From the NCBI RefSeq assembly GCF_024323335.1, contig NC_066584.1, positions 273,397,618 to 273,461,617 on the forward strand: a stretch of DNA of 64,000 nucleotides, read 5' to 3'. The DNA comes from Lathyrus oleraceus (lineage: Eukaryota; Streptophyta; Magnoliopsida; Fabales; Fabaceae). The notes under the pieces are model-generated. The model did not search any database, was not told where the DNA came from, and worked only from the letters and a program-made list of their open reading frames with translations. Below are positions 11,244-22,023 of this stretch, one piece after another; position 1 is the stretch's first letter, and each line of letters starts with the position of its first letter. Position numbers and translations under genes: made by a program.

Positions 11244-13219
11244 ATGGCGGGTTCTGCAATTTCGCTTGGAAACACTTTCGTCTTGGCTTCTATGGGCACA
11301 GTTTCACCAACCAACTCTCACAAACCTTCATCCATCTCTACCCGTAAGTAACTAAAATCTTCTCAATTTCAATTTCAATTTGCTTTCTTATGTTGTGCTG
11401 AATCTGTGTTATCAACAATACTCGTTGCTATTTTGTGGTTTCAGAATTAGGGTTCCTGAATTCTCAATTAACTGGTCTCAGAATCTCCTCTCAGACTTCA
11501 CTGAAAACGCCTACACCCGTAGTTGCTTCTCCCTTTCAACCCATTGTTGCTAGTAAGTTTTTTCTCTTTATTTCATTTTCAGTTCTGTTTTTTTCTTCAT
11601 TTTGTGTTTTCCCTTTGCATTACAATGCTGCTTTTAGAGTAAGACTAGGACTATTGAAAACAAGAATTACTACTCTGATTGGTTCAAAATGAGATTAATG
11701 GTTATACAGTAGTTTTACATTGTTATCCAATAGAAATTCATCACTCAGCCATGTCTCACCAATAATTTAAAAATTACAGTTTGATTTGGCTGACTACACC
11801 AGGCTGATTGGTTGACAGTGTAAAATTACTGTTAGTGGATATCCTATTTTCTCTTCAAAAATTAATAAAATTACTATTTTGATTCTGCACATGTTATGGA
11901 ATGTGTACCATAGCAAGCACGACCATACACAAAACGCTGACATGTAGACACCGATAATACTGAGTAAATGAAGAAAAAAAGAAAAGTGAATGAATTGACA
12001 AAACGCGTCCAGTGTCTGACACCCGCACATATCACATCGAACACATTTAATTTGAAATGTAGCTGCCAATACTAGTTTGTTTATATGAACAAACTATACA
12101 AAGAGGGAGTTTTCTCGTAAGTGTAATAGTCATAACCAATATAGTGAAGCACAAGACCTTAAGTAGGGTTGGTCGGATTGTTAGCACGACATGTAAGATC
12201 CTACCGAAGGGAAAAATGGTAATTTCATACATATGTACACACACGTACGCAAAAAAATGAGAATCATAATGTACACACACGTACGCAAAAAAATGAGAAT
12301 CATAATGTACACACACGTACGCAAAAAAATGAGAATCATAATACAGGCCCAAATAAAAGCCCCAACATGTTTTTTTTAACGATCTTGCTTTAAAAAGATC
12401 GATCTTGACCATGCTGGCGATGAAAACGATCTTTCTATGATCGTAGCACTCTCAGGCATCGTTAGCACGTAAGATCTTACTATCTTACGATCCAACACTC
12501 AATCTTGACTACACACTAGTCATAACAATAACGTCCTTTAAATTTCATAACAATAAGGTTATTTCATCAATAGACTATTTCTCCTTCTTAAACAATGGGG
12601 AGGGATGGCTATCTGTCAAAGTGACCAACTATGTTGTGCATTTGTTTTGCGTAAAATTTGTATTGATGGGTTAATCTATATTTTTAGTTTTTTTACAGTA
12701 TTGACAGAAGATCGCACAAATATTTATTCCATCTTCATCTTTAGAATGACACATACTCTTCCTGCCTCATGTTGGCTTACTATGTTAGTTTACTTTTTGT
12801 AAATTGAAGAACATGTATAACATAGTATGGCACAATCGACCGATAACTGAGTTCCTTTAGCATGTGATTAACTTGTTTGTATATCAGAGACATATGTTGG
12901 GACATGCATGCCCTTTAAATGATTGGTCTTTGTTCTCAGCAAAACATACACTTACTAGCAGTAGTACTTTGGTTTAATTTTTTCAGAGAGAGTGTGTCCT
13001 TTCACCGGAAAAAAAGCAAACAGGGCCAACAAAGTATCTTTCTCAAACCATAAGACAAAGAAGTTGCAATTTGTAAATCTCCAGTACAAGAGAGTTTGGT
13101 GGGAAGCTGGAAAGCGCTATGTAAAGCTTCGTTTGTCGACTAAGGCATTGAAGACCATAGAGAAGAATGGACTTGATGCAGTTGCGAAAAAGGCTGGAAT
13201 TGATCTTAGTAAGAAATAA
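11244..13219 (+). CDS. PRPL28: Chloroplast ribosomal protein bL28c (three exons)
   Basis: This is a component of the large subunit of the plastid ribosome, encoded in the nucleus. Exons are 11244-11343, 11445-11552 and 12987-13219, giving 146 residues. Both introns are GT-AG (GTAAGT donors; TTTCAG acceptors) and the joined length of 441 nt is in frame. Residues 1 to about 66 form a Ser/Thr-rich, acid-poor transit peptide ([10 protein letters not shown] start). The mature part begins near [20 protein letters not shown] and is the conserved bL28 domain; [20 protein letters not shown] is also characteristic and the end is GIDLSKK. The length agrees with plant plastid L28 proteins (about 143-150 residues). 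Intron 2 (1434 nt) holds a hairpin MITE-like element and a 36-bp triplication. The frame has no defect, so the gene is probably functional. It is the only cellular gene in the window, bounded by retroelements on both sides. Confidence 0.95.
11706..11832. mobile_element. MITE-like inverted repeat in bL28c intron 2
   Basis: The left arm ACAGTAGTTTTACATTGTTA (11706 on) and the right arm ending GTGTAAAATTACTGT (11832) are inverted repeats of about 25 bp with roughly six mismatches, enclosing about 77 bp. The size and ends fit a small DNA transposon derivative. A target duplication is not clear (possibly TA). Confidence 0.5.
12235..12342. repeat. Three perfect tandem copies of a 36-bp unit in bL28c intron 2
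   Basis: Units start at 12235, 12271 and 12307 with GTACACACACGTACGC and end ATGAGAATCATAAT. The copies are identical, implying recent expansion. The antisense open frame 12047-12412 repeats [12 protein letters not shown] only because of this array. Confidence 0.95.
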
Positions 13220-14290
13220 GAGCCTAATTTGCATTGTAATTGAGTGGAATGATAAATCCATGTTGATTAAGTTTTCTTGTAGAATTTCTTTATTTATGTA
13301 TTATTTTTAGGGACTATGGTCGACTTTCTCTATGGTCAAAAGAACTATAAGTTATGTAGAAACATATATGATGAGTTGATAAAATTTACTTGCCATAAAT
13401 CTCTTGAATGGAAATGTCTTTGATCACCCTTTTCATATTCAAGTGTTTGAATCATATGAAATTAGCATGTTGGTATATTGATTATTTATTTCTAGAATAG
13501 ATATATTTTATCATTGCATTGAACTTGTAAAGTGGTTCATTAGATTGTAATGTGTTAAAGGATTTCACTATTGTGAAGACTTTGAAGGAGGGAAAAAACT
13601 TTTAGACAAATACTTTTTCGAATTTATCCTAAATCTGTGAAATCACTATTGTAGTGTAGTTTGCAAGCACTGAATGTTAGCTTTCAAAATCTTTCTACCC
13701 TCTTCAAACTGTGAGATTTCCTCCAACTATTCAACTGCATAAAAAAATAGTCTAGATGGATGTCAAGTTATTGTTAATATGTAACTATAATATTATTAAT
13801 CGTTTTCGCTTTTCATCTTCAATGTGATTTAATGAATTATTTTATTTGTAAATTTCTGAAATGTTTGACAACTATGTTGTTTCTGTGGATATATGTGAAT
13901 ATTTTGGGTGAATAATTGATGTTAAAACAAGGCATAAAACTGTGGTAGCATGGAGGGAAAATTAAATAGATTTGATTTGAGGCTTTCTTTGATTAAGTTA
14001 AAATATGTTGAAACTTATTAAATGAACTAATGCATGCCTGGACTTAAGTTCTTATAAATGAATAATTGTTTGTCATTTTATCGCTGATGAAAATCTTGAA
14101 TGAAGCTATGTCACAAAAGATATCACTATAGATCAATTTGATGAGGGGTTTGTTAATACCACTGCCAATAGTTGTTTGGGATTAAGTAATGAAGAATTAT
14201 CAATGGGGGGCAAGCCCAAAACAAAGCTTTGCACATATCCATGAAGTGCCTCGATAGCATTCTCTCTAGTTCATCTTTGAATGTTATGCC
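13220..14290. other. 3' flank of bL28c, no gene seen
   Basis: The stretch is A/T-rich and holds the bL28c 3' UTR (possible polyadenylation signals AATGATAAA near 13249 and the T-rich stretch after 13270). I see no conserved coding frame, RNA gene or element ends in 13330-14290. Confidence 0.5.
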
Positions 14291-14354
14291 TAAGTCGACG
14301 CTCAAAGCCAAATTGTGTTTGGCATCACTTCAAAGTCCAACCTTACTTGACACC
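14291..14354. repeat. Left remnant of the 57-bp minisatellite split by the Athila insertion
   Basis: The sequence with TTTGGCATCACTTCAAAGTC and CCAACCTTACTT matches the unit of the array at 37322-37556 on the other side of the Athila-type element. The array was continuous before the insertion. Confidence 0.75.
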
Positions 14355-15560
14355 TGTTGAAAAGTATATTTCTGGCAAATATTTTTATATCGTATCCACA
14401 GAGATTGGTTGATATTACCGGCATTCTATAATTTTAATTGTTGTAAGTTTGAAAAGTAACCAAGTTGTTTTTTAATGAATAGTTATCTCTTAATTAAAAT
14501 GACACTAAGACAATGAAATTAGTTTTAATCAAATATAAAAGACTTGTCAAGATTGGAGTTCACTATCCCAATTTCTTATGATTCCTTAGTGACAACTATA
14601 TGGATTCAAGATTATTGATAATATTCAAGTATCCTCTCAATAACATTTATTTCTAAATGAGATTGTGATAATCACTATATTAATCTTTAGACGATTTCTC
14701 CACCTAACTATTAATATAACAATCTTTAATGTTTGATACAAAAGAAGAGTAGTGTATAAATCTATTTCTACAATTTATTCACTACTTGAAAGCATATTTT
14801 AAGTCGAGACTTGAATAACCTTTCTCAACAATAACTCAAATCTGAATATTCAAAATAGGTTGAAAATATCAATCATTACATCAATAATCTTTTGTCACAT
14901 ACAAGAGTCAATAGGAATACATAATCAATAAGGGATAGCTACTACCTCCAATCTTGACAAAGTGGGGTTTTAGCTCCTCATCACCATGTTTGACAGCAAA
15001 TGGAATAACAAAATAGCCTCAGTTTTTCTTCTCCAAAACTTGTGATAATCTCTCCTTTTCTCCCATTGTGTGTTTAAAGAGTTCATTCTTTCCCTAAATA
15101 TCTCCTTTTGGTCTAAAACAGAAAACTGAACTCCAAAGGTTCTAAAACTGTCACACTTAAGTTGGGTTCAAAACATAACAAGTGGCCCAAAACTAATAAA
15201 CAAGCTTGCTGTCTTCGCAGGGTTCGCGGCGCCAACCTGGGTCGCGGCGCGAACTGAAGGAAGTTCAGCTTCTTTGTCTTGCAAGCTTCCTTCACACTAT
15301 TTCTTCCAAGCTTTGTTCTTCAAATGCTTCCAAAATGCCCATCAAACTCCTTCTAAATTTTGCTCATGCAATCCAATACTCTCTTGTCCACAATTTCTAC
15401 AAAACTAACAAATAAGTGAAATATCTACTCAAAACATAATTAAAATAAACTTAATTGCATATTTACTAAATTGTGAGAATAAAAGTGTGTAATCCAATAA
15501 GAAAATGGTAAAAGGGACCAATAAAAATATATGAAAAGTAGTGATAATTGGTGCCTAACA
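14355..15560 (-). repeat. Athila-type 3' LTR
   Basis: Minus strand starts TGTTAGGCACC at 15560 and ends in ...CAACA at 14355. It pairs with 36115-37321. The short open frame 15206-15415 recurs at 36967-37176 because both are LTR copies, not because it is a gene. It holds a CGCGGCGC-centred palindrome at about 15219-15255. Confidence 0.9.
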
Positions 15561-15574
15561 ACTCTCCCCAACTT
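15561..15574 (-). promoter_or_regulatory. Polypurine tract of the Athila-type element
   Basis: The minus strand reads AAGTTGGGGAGAGT directly before the 3' LTR. This purine run primes plus-strand DNA synthesis in LTR retrotransposons. Confidence 0.75.
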
Positions 15575-17081
15575 ATCATTTTGTTTGTCCCTAAACAAAA
15601 AAAATTCACCAAAGTAACCAAAGTAATGAAACAATAGAATGAAACAAGGATTAACCAAAGACACTCAAATGGTTCAAAAGTGTACGGTCTTTTCTCAATC
15701 CACTTACCTCAATGCTAGACAACACATGAATAAGAACAATGGTTGGGTGCAAATGACATACCATGAAATTCAAAGCAATACATGTCAAAATTGAATCAAA
15801 TCTACACACACATCATAGTAATGATGAATAAACATGAGGGTTTTCTTTCACTCATCCGAACAATTAAATCAACATCAACTCGAATCATGCGGTTATCAAA
15901 GCAAACACTAAATCATGTGAAAAATTGAGAATCAAGAGGTCTTTCAAAGGTTGTAATGTGGCTTGGGTTACAAAGAAATGATATGATTAAGAGAATTCAA
16001 ATAAAAATGTCTATCCCAAGGGAGCATTCCCATAAATTCAAACTCAACAACAAATTCAGTTTTTGATCCCAATTTTTTCTTCTTTTCTTATTTTTCAACA
16101 ACAACACAACCATGAGCTCTCTTTTTGTTTTTTTCTTTCTTTTCTTTTTCTTTACTCCATAATTTCAAAGGTGACTTATTGTTCTTGTTTCTTTTCATAC
16201 TTTCACCCTTTTTTTCTTTTAAAACACCATTTTTTCAAGTTTTTATCTACTCTTCTAAGATATTCTCCCTAACTTTAGACTTTAAGACAAAATTTATGCA
16301 ATAATTCTCCCTACTTAGACATAGGTAAAAGACAAAAATTGCAACCAAATTCGATTGAAGGTTCAATTGAAACGAAAGAAATTAGGATTCATTTATTTGC
16401 AATATTTCAATGGAATTTGCACTTATCAATCAAATGAATCCTAAAACAAGCTCAAAGGGGTTAAACTAAGGATCACTCCTCACAAGGTTAGTTGATTCAA
16501 AACTTTTTGGCCAAGTGGTTTTTCTCAATAACAAACAATGCCTCTATCATTTTCACAATTTTCACAAAAATAGACTAATGCATGATTTAGCATGATAAGA
16601 ATGAATTGAAATAATATTCGGTCTCCCGCATTTAGTGCACAATGGAAAGCTACCTCACAATTGGTTAAGTTCTACTTTGATTCAAAATTGACATGTATCT
16701 CAAGGAATTTATGATATGAAATTTGCAACACACCATCAAACTATTCATGTTAAGTCTAGAAAGCGATAAAGTGTACCTTGAAATACCGACAACCAATTCT
16801 TATCATCACCACTCGAAGTGTCCTACGCTTCCTTCCTTGCAAGCATCACTTGGTTCCTTCAAGCTTAACTTAAGAATAAGAGAAATTAAACAAACAAATG
16901 GGGCATACCAAAGTTCATAGAAACACACAATTAAACCTCACAATAAAGATCCATGCAATTAACAAAACCAAAGTTTACGGTGAAACGAGAGCCACCAAAA
17001 GTACAATCATAATTAAAAATATAAAAATAATAATAATAAAAAACTACAAATAAAAATCTAATACTACTTAAAACAAAGTCT
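15575..17081 (-). other. Athila-type 3' untranslated region
   Basis: This 1.5 kb stretch lies between the downstream ORF and the polypurine tract. I see only A/T-rich, low-complexity sequence (a T-rich run near 16060-16230) and no conserved coding frame on either strand. Confidence 0.6.
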
Positions 17082-17845
17082 TCAATCCTCCTCATCAACT
17101 CCACCGCCTACGGACCCAATGACATCTTCCATGTCTTCATCGTGACTCGCACCACTAGCTCGACCACTACCTCTTGCACCCCCCATAAATGTTAGCCTGC
17201 CCTCAGGCCAATTAGAATAAGAAGCATACTCCACCTGAGTCAGAAAAGTGCGGGCTTCGGGCGCTAAGAAGGTATTCTGAAACTGTTGCTGCATAGCATC
17301 AAATAGGAATGATTGAGACCTCCTAGAAGCCTCAAAATTTTCACAACAGTAGGTGGCGAACGTCATCTAATCAAAAGCTGGTGTACTGCAGGCGCGAGGT
17401 CTAGATGAGGAAGTGCCTGCTCCCTTAGCTCTATCCATTTGACTCTGGCAGAACCTGTTCAAAAATGCATCACTAATTACACTGGTAATGGAAAGGTGCA
17501 CCTCATCCGGAATAGGCACATTTGCCTTTCGGCAAAGCCCCATAATCAGCCCTGGATACATGAGCACACCAGTTTTCCCTCCGAACTTGGTTCCGCTAGT
17601 CTCCATTTTTCCCATCTCCCCCGCGATGATAAACGCCACATCCACTGATTTCCCAATCATGATGTAATACAAGAGGCATCCAACATCTAGTGGAATTGTG
17701 GTGCTATGGCTCCGCGGCCGAATATTGTTCAACAAAAGAACCAAGTAAGCCCTTGCTTCCAAATTCAGGTTCTCCCTCTTCCAAGACTTTGGAAATCCTT
17801 GATCATTCAAGTCAAATGTCCTTCCCTCAATGCAAAGGTGAGCAC
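17082..17845 (-). pseudogene. Athila-type downstream ORF (ORF3), 3' part
   Basis: This is the C-terminal part of an ORF located after integrase, interrupted by the SIRE-type insertion; the 5' part is 27860-28294. Frames on both sides agree once the insert and one target duplication are discounted, giving a frame of 398 codons including one internal TAG at 17369-17367. It contains an RPRSHSTTIPLDVGCLLYYI segment and an LIMGLCRKANVPIP segment that I recognise as typical of the 'putative plant transposon protein' domain (Pfam PF20167 from memory). The C-terminal tail is acidic and Gly-rich (DEDMEDVIG). The position matches the env-like ORF of Athila elements, but I see no clear membrane segment or signal peptide, so an envelope role is not supported here. 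Confidence 0.65.
17841..17845. repeat. Target-site duplication of the SIRE-type insertion, left copy
   Basis: AGCAC directly precedes the TGAAGG end of the element; the second perfect copy is at 27860-27864. Confidence 0.9.
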
Positions 17846-18776
17846 TGAAGGTGAGAAAAACAAGAAATGGGGGTTTGAATTGTTTTGGAAAATAAGTGCT
17901 TTTGCAGAATAAGAACACACAGGATTTTATACTGGTTCGCTTATAACACAAAGCTACTCCAGTCCACCCGACCAAGGTGATTTCGCCTTCAAAAAGGACT
18001 TAATCCACTAATCTTGAAAGATTATTACAACCAACGTCTAAGAGAAAGATCTCTTAGTCCTCTCAAGTATACAGACTACGCAAAGTCACTTGAGGAACAA
18101 AATCAATTTAACAAAAGGAATTTGTAATCTAAAGTGCTTCTAAGATTAAGCAAATATTACAGCAAGTAGAGCAAGCAAGTGTTTTCACGTATGAGCAACA
18201 GCTTGTGAAAAACTAAGAGAGAAGATAGAAAATATTCTGTGTGTTCAGGTGTATCTCTCAATGAAGTATGTCGTCCTTTGAGAGTTTAATGCCATTACTT
18301 ATGTGTTTCTTGCCATAACCAATTTGTCTCCCTGAATAACTTCTTTCCAAATATACTTTCTTTCCATTTGAAGTTGTTGTTTCTGTTACTCTTTCTGGAT
18401 TAGGAGATCCTTCGTCAGAATCTACGTTAACTCTGTCAATCTGAGATTGTGTTGAAGTTACATTGAAGCTTCTGATAGTCCTGGTCTTTTAGATCATCAA
18501 AGTTGATTCCAGGGGAAGTTTAGAGCTTCTGGTATTCTGTTATTCTGTTTTGCTCAGAGTCAGAACTTCTAGAGCGCGCTTCTTCTTCAGATGCTTCTAA
18601 TCTTCTAGTACTTTGTATCTGATTAGATTCTGTATCTGATAAAGCGATCAGATTCCTTTGTTCTTGTCCAGAGTCCTGCACACTTAGAGAAATTTCGTTA
18701 GGGTGTCATTTTTGGTTTCATCCTTTGTTATCATCAAAATCCTGGAATCTATTGTAGAACTAATTTTGTTCTTACA
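17846..18776 (-). repeat. SIRE-type 3' LTR with a 51-bp deletion
   Basis: Pairs with 26878-27859. Relative to that copy it lacks 51 bp at about 18275, and the missing segment includes the TATATA string that lies at 27311-27317 in the 5' LTR. It therefore probably lost its core promoter. Confidence 0.92.
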
Positions 18777-18791
18777 ATCTCCCCCTTTTTT
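18777..18791 (-). promoter_or_regulatory. Polypurine tract of the SIRE-type element
   Basis: The minus strand reads AAAAAAGGGGGAGAT directly before the 3' LTR start TGTAAGAAC. Confidence 0.85.
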
Positions 18792-19095
18792 ATGATGACA
18801 AAACAATCTTAATAAATAGATGAAACATTCAGATATAAGAATTTATCAGATTAGATAGAGGTGAGCTCCCCCTGAGATAAGCCTGGGAGTTCAGAAGTTC
18901 TTACCAGAGCTTCCATGCAATGATGTTTCTAGATACTCTTCTATAAATATCTGAGTCAAAGAGGGTTAGATAGATTTTTATTGAATAATATGTTTGCAGA
19001 GTACTAAAGGATTTAGATATGTTTTCATCAGAGTTGTTTTTATTTCTCCCCCTTTTTGTCAGAATCAAAAAGACTTAGCAAAAATAAAGGAAAGG

Positions 19096-19177
<82 letters not shown>

Positions 19178-19242
19178 AGATAAGAGCATAAACAGCAGAA
19201 AGCCGAAACATATAGCAACAAGCAAAAAGAGATCCTAGGTGC
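18792..19242 (-). other. SIRE-type 3' untranslated region with a TA microsatellite
   Basis: Between ORF3 and the polypurine tract there is no coding frame. Positions 19098-19175 are a (TA)n run of 78 bp that produces the artefactual poly(Tyr-Ile) open frames on both strands. Confidence 0.75.
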
Positions 19243-21534
19243 CTAAGGGTTGGGAGGAGGAGGCATCCTCTGAAGCAGTTGGGTCAGCAGATTCTGGATG
19301 TTGGCGTTGACTGTGTCCTGTTGAACCAATCTGGCTCGGACTTCCTTCTGCTCTTTCTGAAGCTCCTCAAGGGTCTTGAGAACCAGAGGGACAAAGGTAG
19401 AGGACTCCCCCTGAGTCAGAGCATTCTGTTCTTCAGCACGGAGAGCTTCAGCTTCAGCGGCGGCTTTAGCTTCAACTTCAGCAGCAGCTTTTGCTTCAGC
19501 TAGAGCTTTGGCTTCAGCTTCCTTAACCCTTTGAATTTCTTCTTGCCTTGCTCTTTCTTCTTCTTCCTTTCTAGCTTGTTCCTCAACTTCTCTGGCTAAG
19601 CGCTCCTGTAGTTTTGCCTCAGGGTCTCTGATGAAGCCGTTTCTGACTTGCTCAGAGAGGTTCTTCAGCTTGAAGGCCTCAGAGGTCATCAAGCCAATAA
19701 CTTTGTTCCAGTGTGTCCTAACAGAGGAAGGATCATCAATGATACCAGAGTTGATGGTCAGAGACTTGACCTTGTCAACTGATGCTCCTGTAAACAACAT
19801 AATTGCTTCCTCTAGGATTGGCAGGGAGCTTTGTGGTTCAGATGGTATAGGTGAAGAAGTGGGAGGGCTTAGGTTGAGAGTTTGTGGTTCAGCGGAAGTG
19901 TTTGGTGGGGGTGTGTTAGACGTGTTTAGGTCAGAGGGTTGAACGTCAGATGGTGTTAGGTTTGGTTGTTCTGAGGGTGGTGAGGTTACTTCAGGTTCAG
20001 GTGGGTTTTGTTGTGGTTGTTGTGAGGCAAGATTCTGAGTCTGAAGTTGGGCTAGAGTGGGAGAAGAGGGGTCAGAGAATTCTATGTCAGATGAGATGAC
20101 GAAGTATGGGGGTGATTATGGGGAAGAGGATGAAGAGGTGGTTTCATTTAGCTTTTCAGCTTCAGATAAGGGTAAGGTGGTGGTGGCAAGGTTGAATTTT
20201 TGTGATGGTTGCTGAGATGTTTTGGTGGTTGAAGGGGAGGTTTCATATTGAGTGTATATGGGTGTTGGTTGAGGGATAGAAGAAGCAATTTGCTGTGTTT
20301 GTGCAGAGGGAGCAGGAGAGACAGACTTACCAGAGGGCTCATGCAGAGGTGCTGGAGGTCTTGATCCGGAGGATTCTCCTAGTTTTGCTTTCTTCGCCTG
20401 TGATGTCTTCTCAGAGGGACCTCTTTTATGCCTCATGAAGTTCGGAGCTTTATCTGGTAGATCGCTTAAGTGGAAGTCTGAGATATCTACGCCTTCTTCC
20501 TTCAGACCTTGGAGATAAAAGAGAATTACATCTCGGGGCTCTTCCTTTGAGAACAGATATAGACCATGGGGAATTTTCCTCTGATCTTTTAAGGTATCCC
20601 ATGAAGTGTCCATAGTAGGTTTAACTTTAACCTGATCCAGAATCCCCATGCTCTTCAGATTTTTGGAGTTCAGAGGCTTTCCAGTGTCGATTGCCATGTC
20701 CTCCATGAGCCTGAGCTTTACCAGATGGTCCACGAGACCACTTTCTATCAGTACATCTGAGATGAGTCTTCCTAGAGGGATGTAAGTTCTAGGCTTCATG
20801 TGATTTCTGGTATCTCGTACGGAGTCTCTGAGGTATTTGAAGAGAAGTGCTGGGAGGCAGAGCTTCAGTCCCTTGTGAATGCAGTACAAAATACATTTCT
20901 GATCTGTGTTGATGTAGTCTGAGGAGTTTGACGTTGGGCGGTGATGGATGGTACTCAGAATGATCTTCAGCCAAACCCGAAGGTTCTGAAGTAGTTCCTT
21001 GTTCTTGGAGGGATTTCCTTCTGCGTTTTGCTTGAAGATTGTTGGATTAATTTCTTGAGACATGTATTTTGCCCTGGGATTGATGTTGTAGATTCTTCTG
21101 CCTCCATCTTTCTCCATGCTCAGAAGAGCAGCGATGGACTTCTCAGTTATTACCATCTTGACTCCCAGAACATAGGAGACAATGAAGTGATCATCAACAT
21201 CAGCAAATCTCCAGAATTCTTTTACAAGATTTGGGTAAACTGGACCATAGAGACATTGAAAGTAGTTTCCCCAACCTTGTTTGTTGAGTTCTTCAGTGAG
21301 GTCTATGTCATTCCTTTTCATATTATCAAAATCCACCAAGGATTCACATGAAACTTCCAGTTTATCAAAGGGCGTTGCAAGATGAATATGAGGCTCACGA
21401 TCGAGAATGTGAGGCTCCTTGTAGATTGGTGTTGTGGTGACGCATGTAACTGTTGGGTTGCTTGAGCTTTGAACTTGTTCGCTTGAACCCATTTGTTGAG
21501 AGAGGTTGTATACAGCTTGTTGTTGAGCATCCAT
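19243..21534 (-). pseudogene. SIRE-type downstream ORF (ORF3), one in-frame stop
   Basis: The frame starts at the ATG at 21534 (MDAQQQAVYN) and runs 763 codons to 19243 with a single in-frame TAA at 20118-20116. Residues 1 to about 330 form a folded-looking domain resembling the 'putative plant transposon protein' domain (PTSNSSDYINTDQKCILYCI and RTYIPLGRLISDVLIESGLV segments). Residues about 350-570 are Ser/Pro/Gln-rich and look disordered. Residues about 600-700 form an Ala/Glu/Lys-rich coiled coil (heptad-like REVEEQARKEEEERARQEE). The end is Pro-rich (MPPPPNP). In SIRE1 this position holds an env-like gene; here I see no signal peptide or membrane helix, so an envelope function is not supported. 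Confidence 0.75.
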
Positions 21535-22023
21535 GATGTTTATGAAGAGCTGAGATGAAGATGAAGAACTGCTTGCAGAAATGCCTTGAGAGAACTGAGG
21601 TTATAAGAGTGCGTGAGAGTGAGAAGTGTGCAATGTGTGAAATGAATGTGTTTAAATACCCAAATAAGGGCGCATGCAAAACGGCACACAAATCAGAGTT
21701 TAGCACAAAAACCAAGTTAGCACGTTTGGGGGGGAAAATGATTACAGCTCATAAATGATGTCTAATCCCAACAGCTGGTAAACTGCTCGATGAGATTTCA
21801 AGGGACTGTTCCTTGATTACTGCTAGACAGCTGTCTAGAAGTTCCAAGGTCAGACGCAAGGCACTCCACGTGATTGCTTTATCTGATCTTTAGGAATACC
21901 AAAGGATTGGTTCCTGGAGATTTCTAACTCAGATAACTTCTAACTTGGTAGAAGTATCAGAGTCAGAGGTAGAGTCCATTGTGTTTACATCAGAGTCTCA
22001 TTTAACAATCTCAGAGGCACATT
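21535..22023 (-). other. Spacer between SIRE-type pol and ORF3
   Basis: No conserved frame is visible. It could hold an acceptor site for a spliced ORF3 message or be a plain untranslated spacer; the sequence alone does not decide. Confidence 0.4.

Noticed and set aside
11435..11692. 85-codon frame as a separate gene
   Set aside because: It is exon 2 of bL28c read through into intron 2.
12047..12412. Antisense frame with three [12 protein letters not shown] repeats
   Set aside because: Created by the 36-bp intronic triplication in bL28c; no independent support.
19040..19238. Open frames encoding poly(Tyr-Ile) on both strands
   Set aside because: They arise from the TA microsatellite at 19098-19175; the frame at 45640-45837 has the same cause.
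19243..21534. Envelope protein of the SIRE-type element
   Set aside because: No signal peptide or membrane helix is visible; only position and coiled coil would support it.
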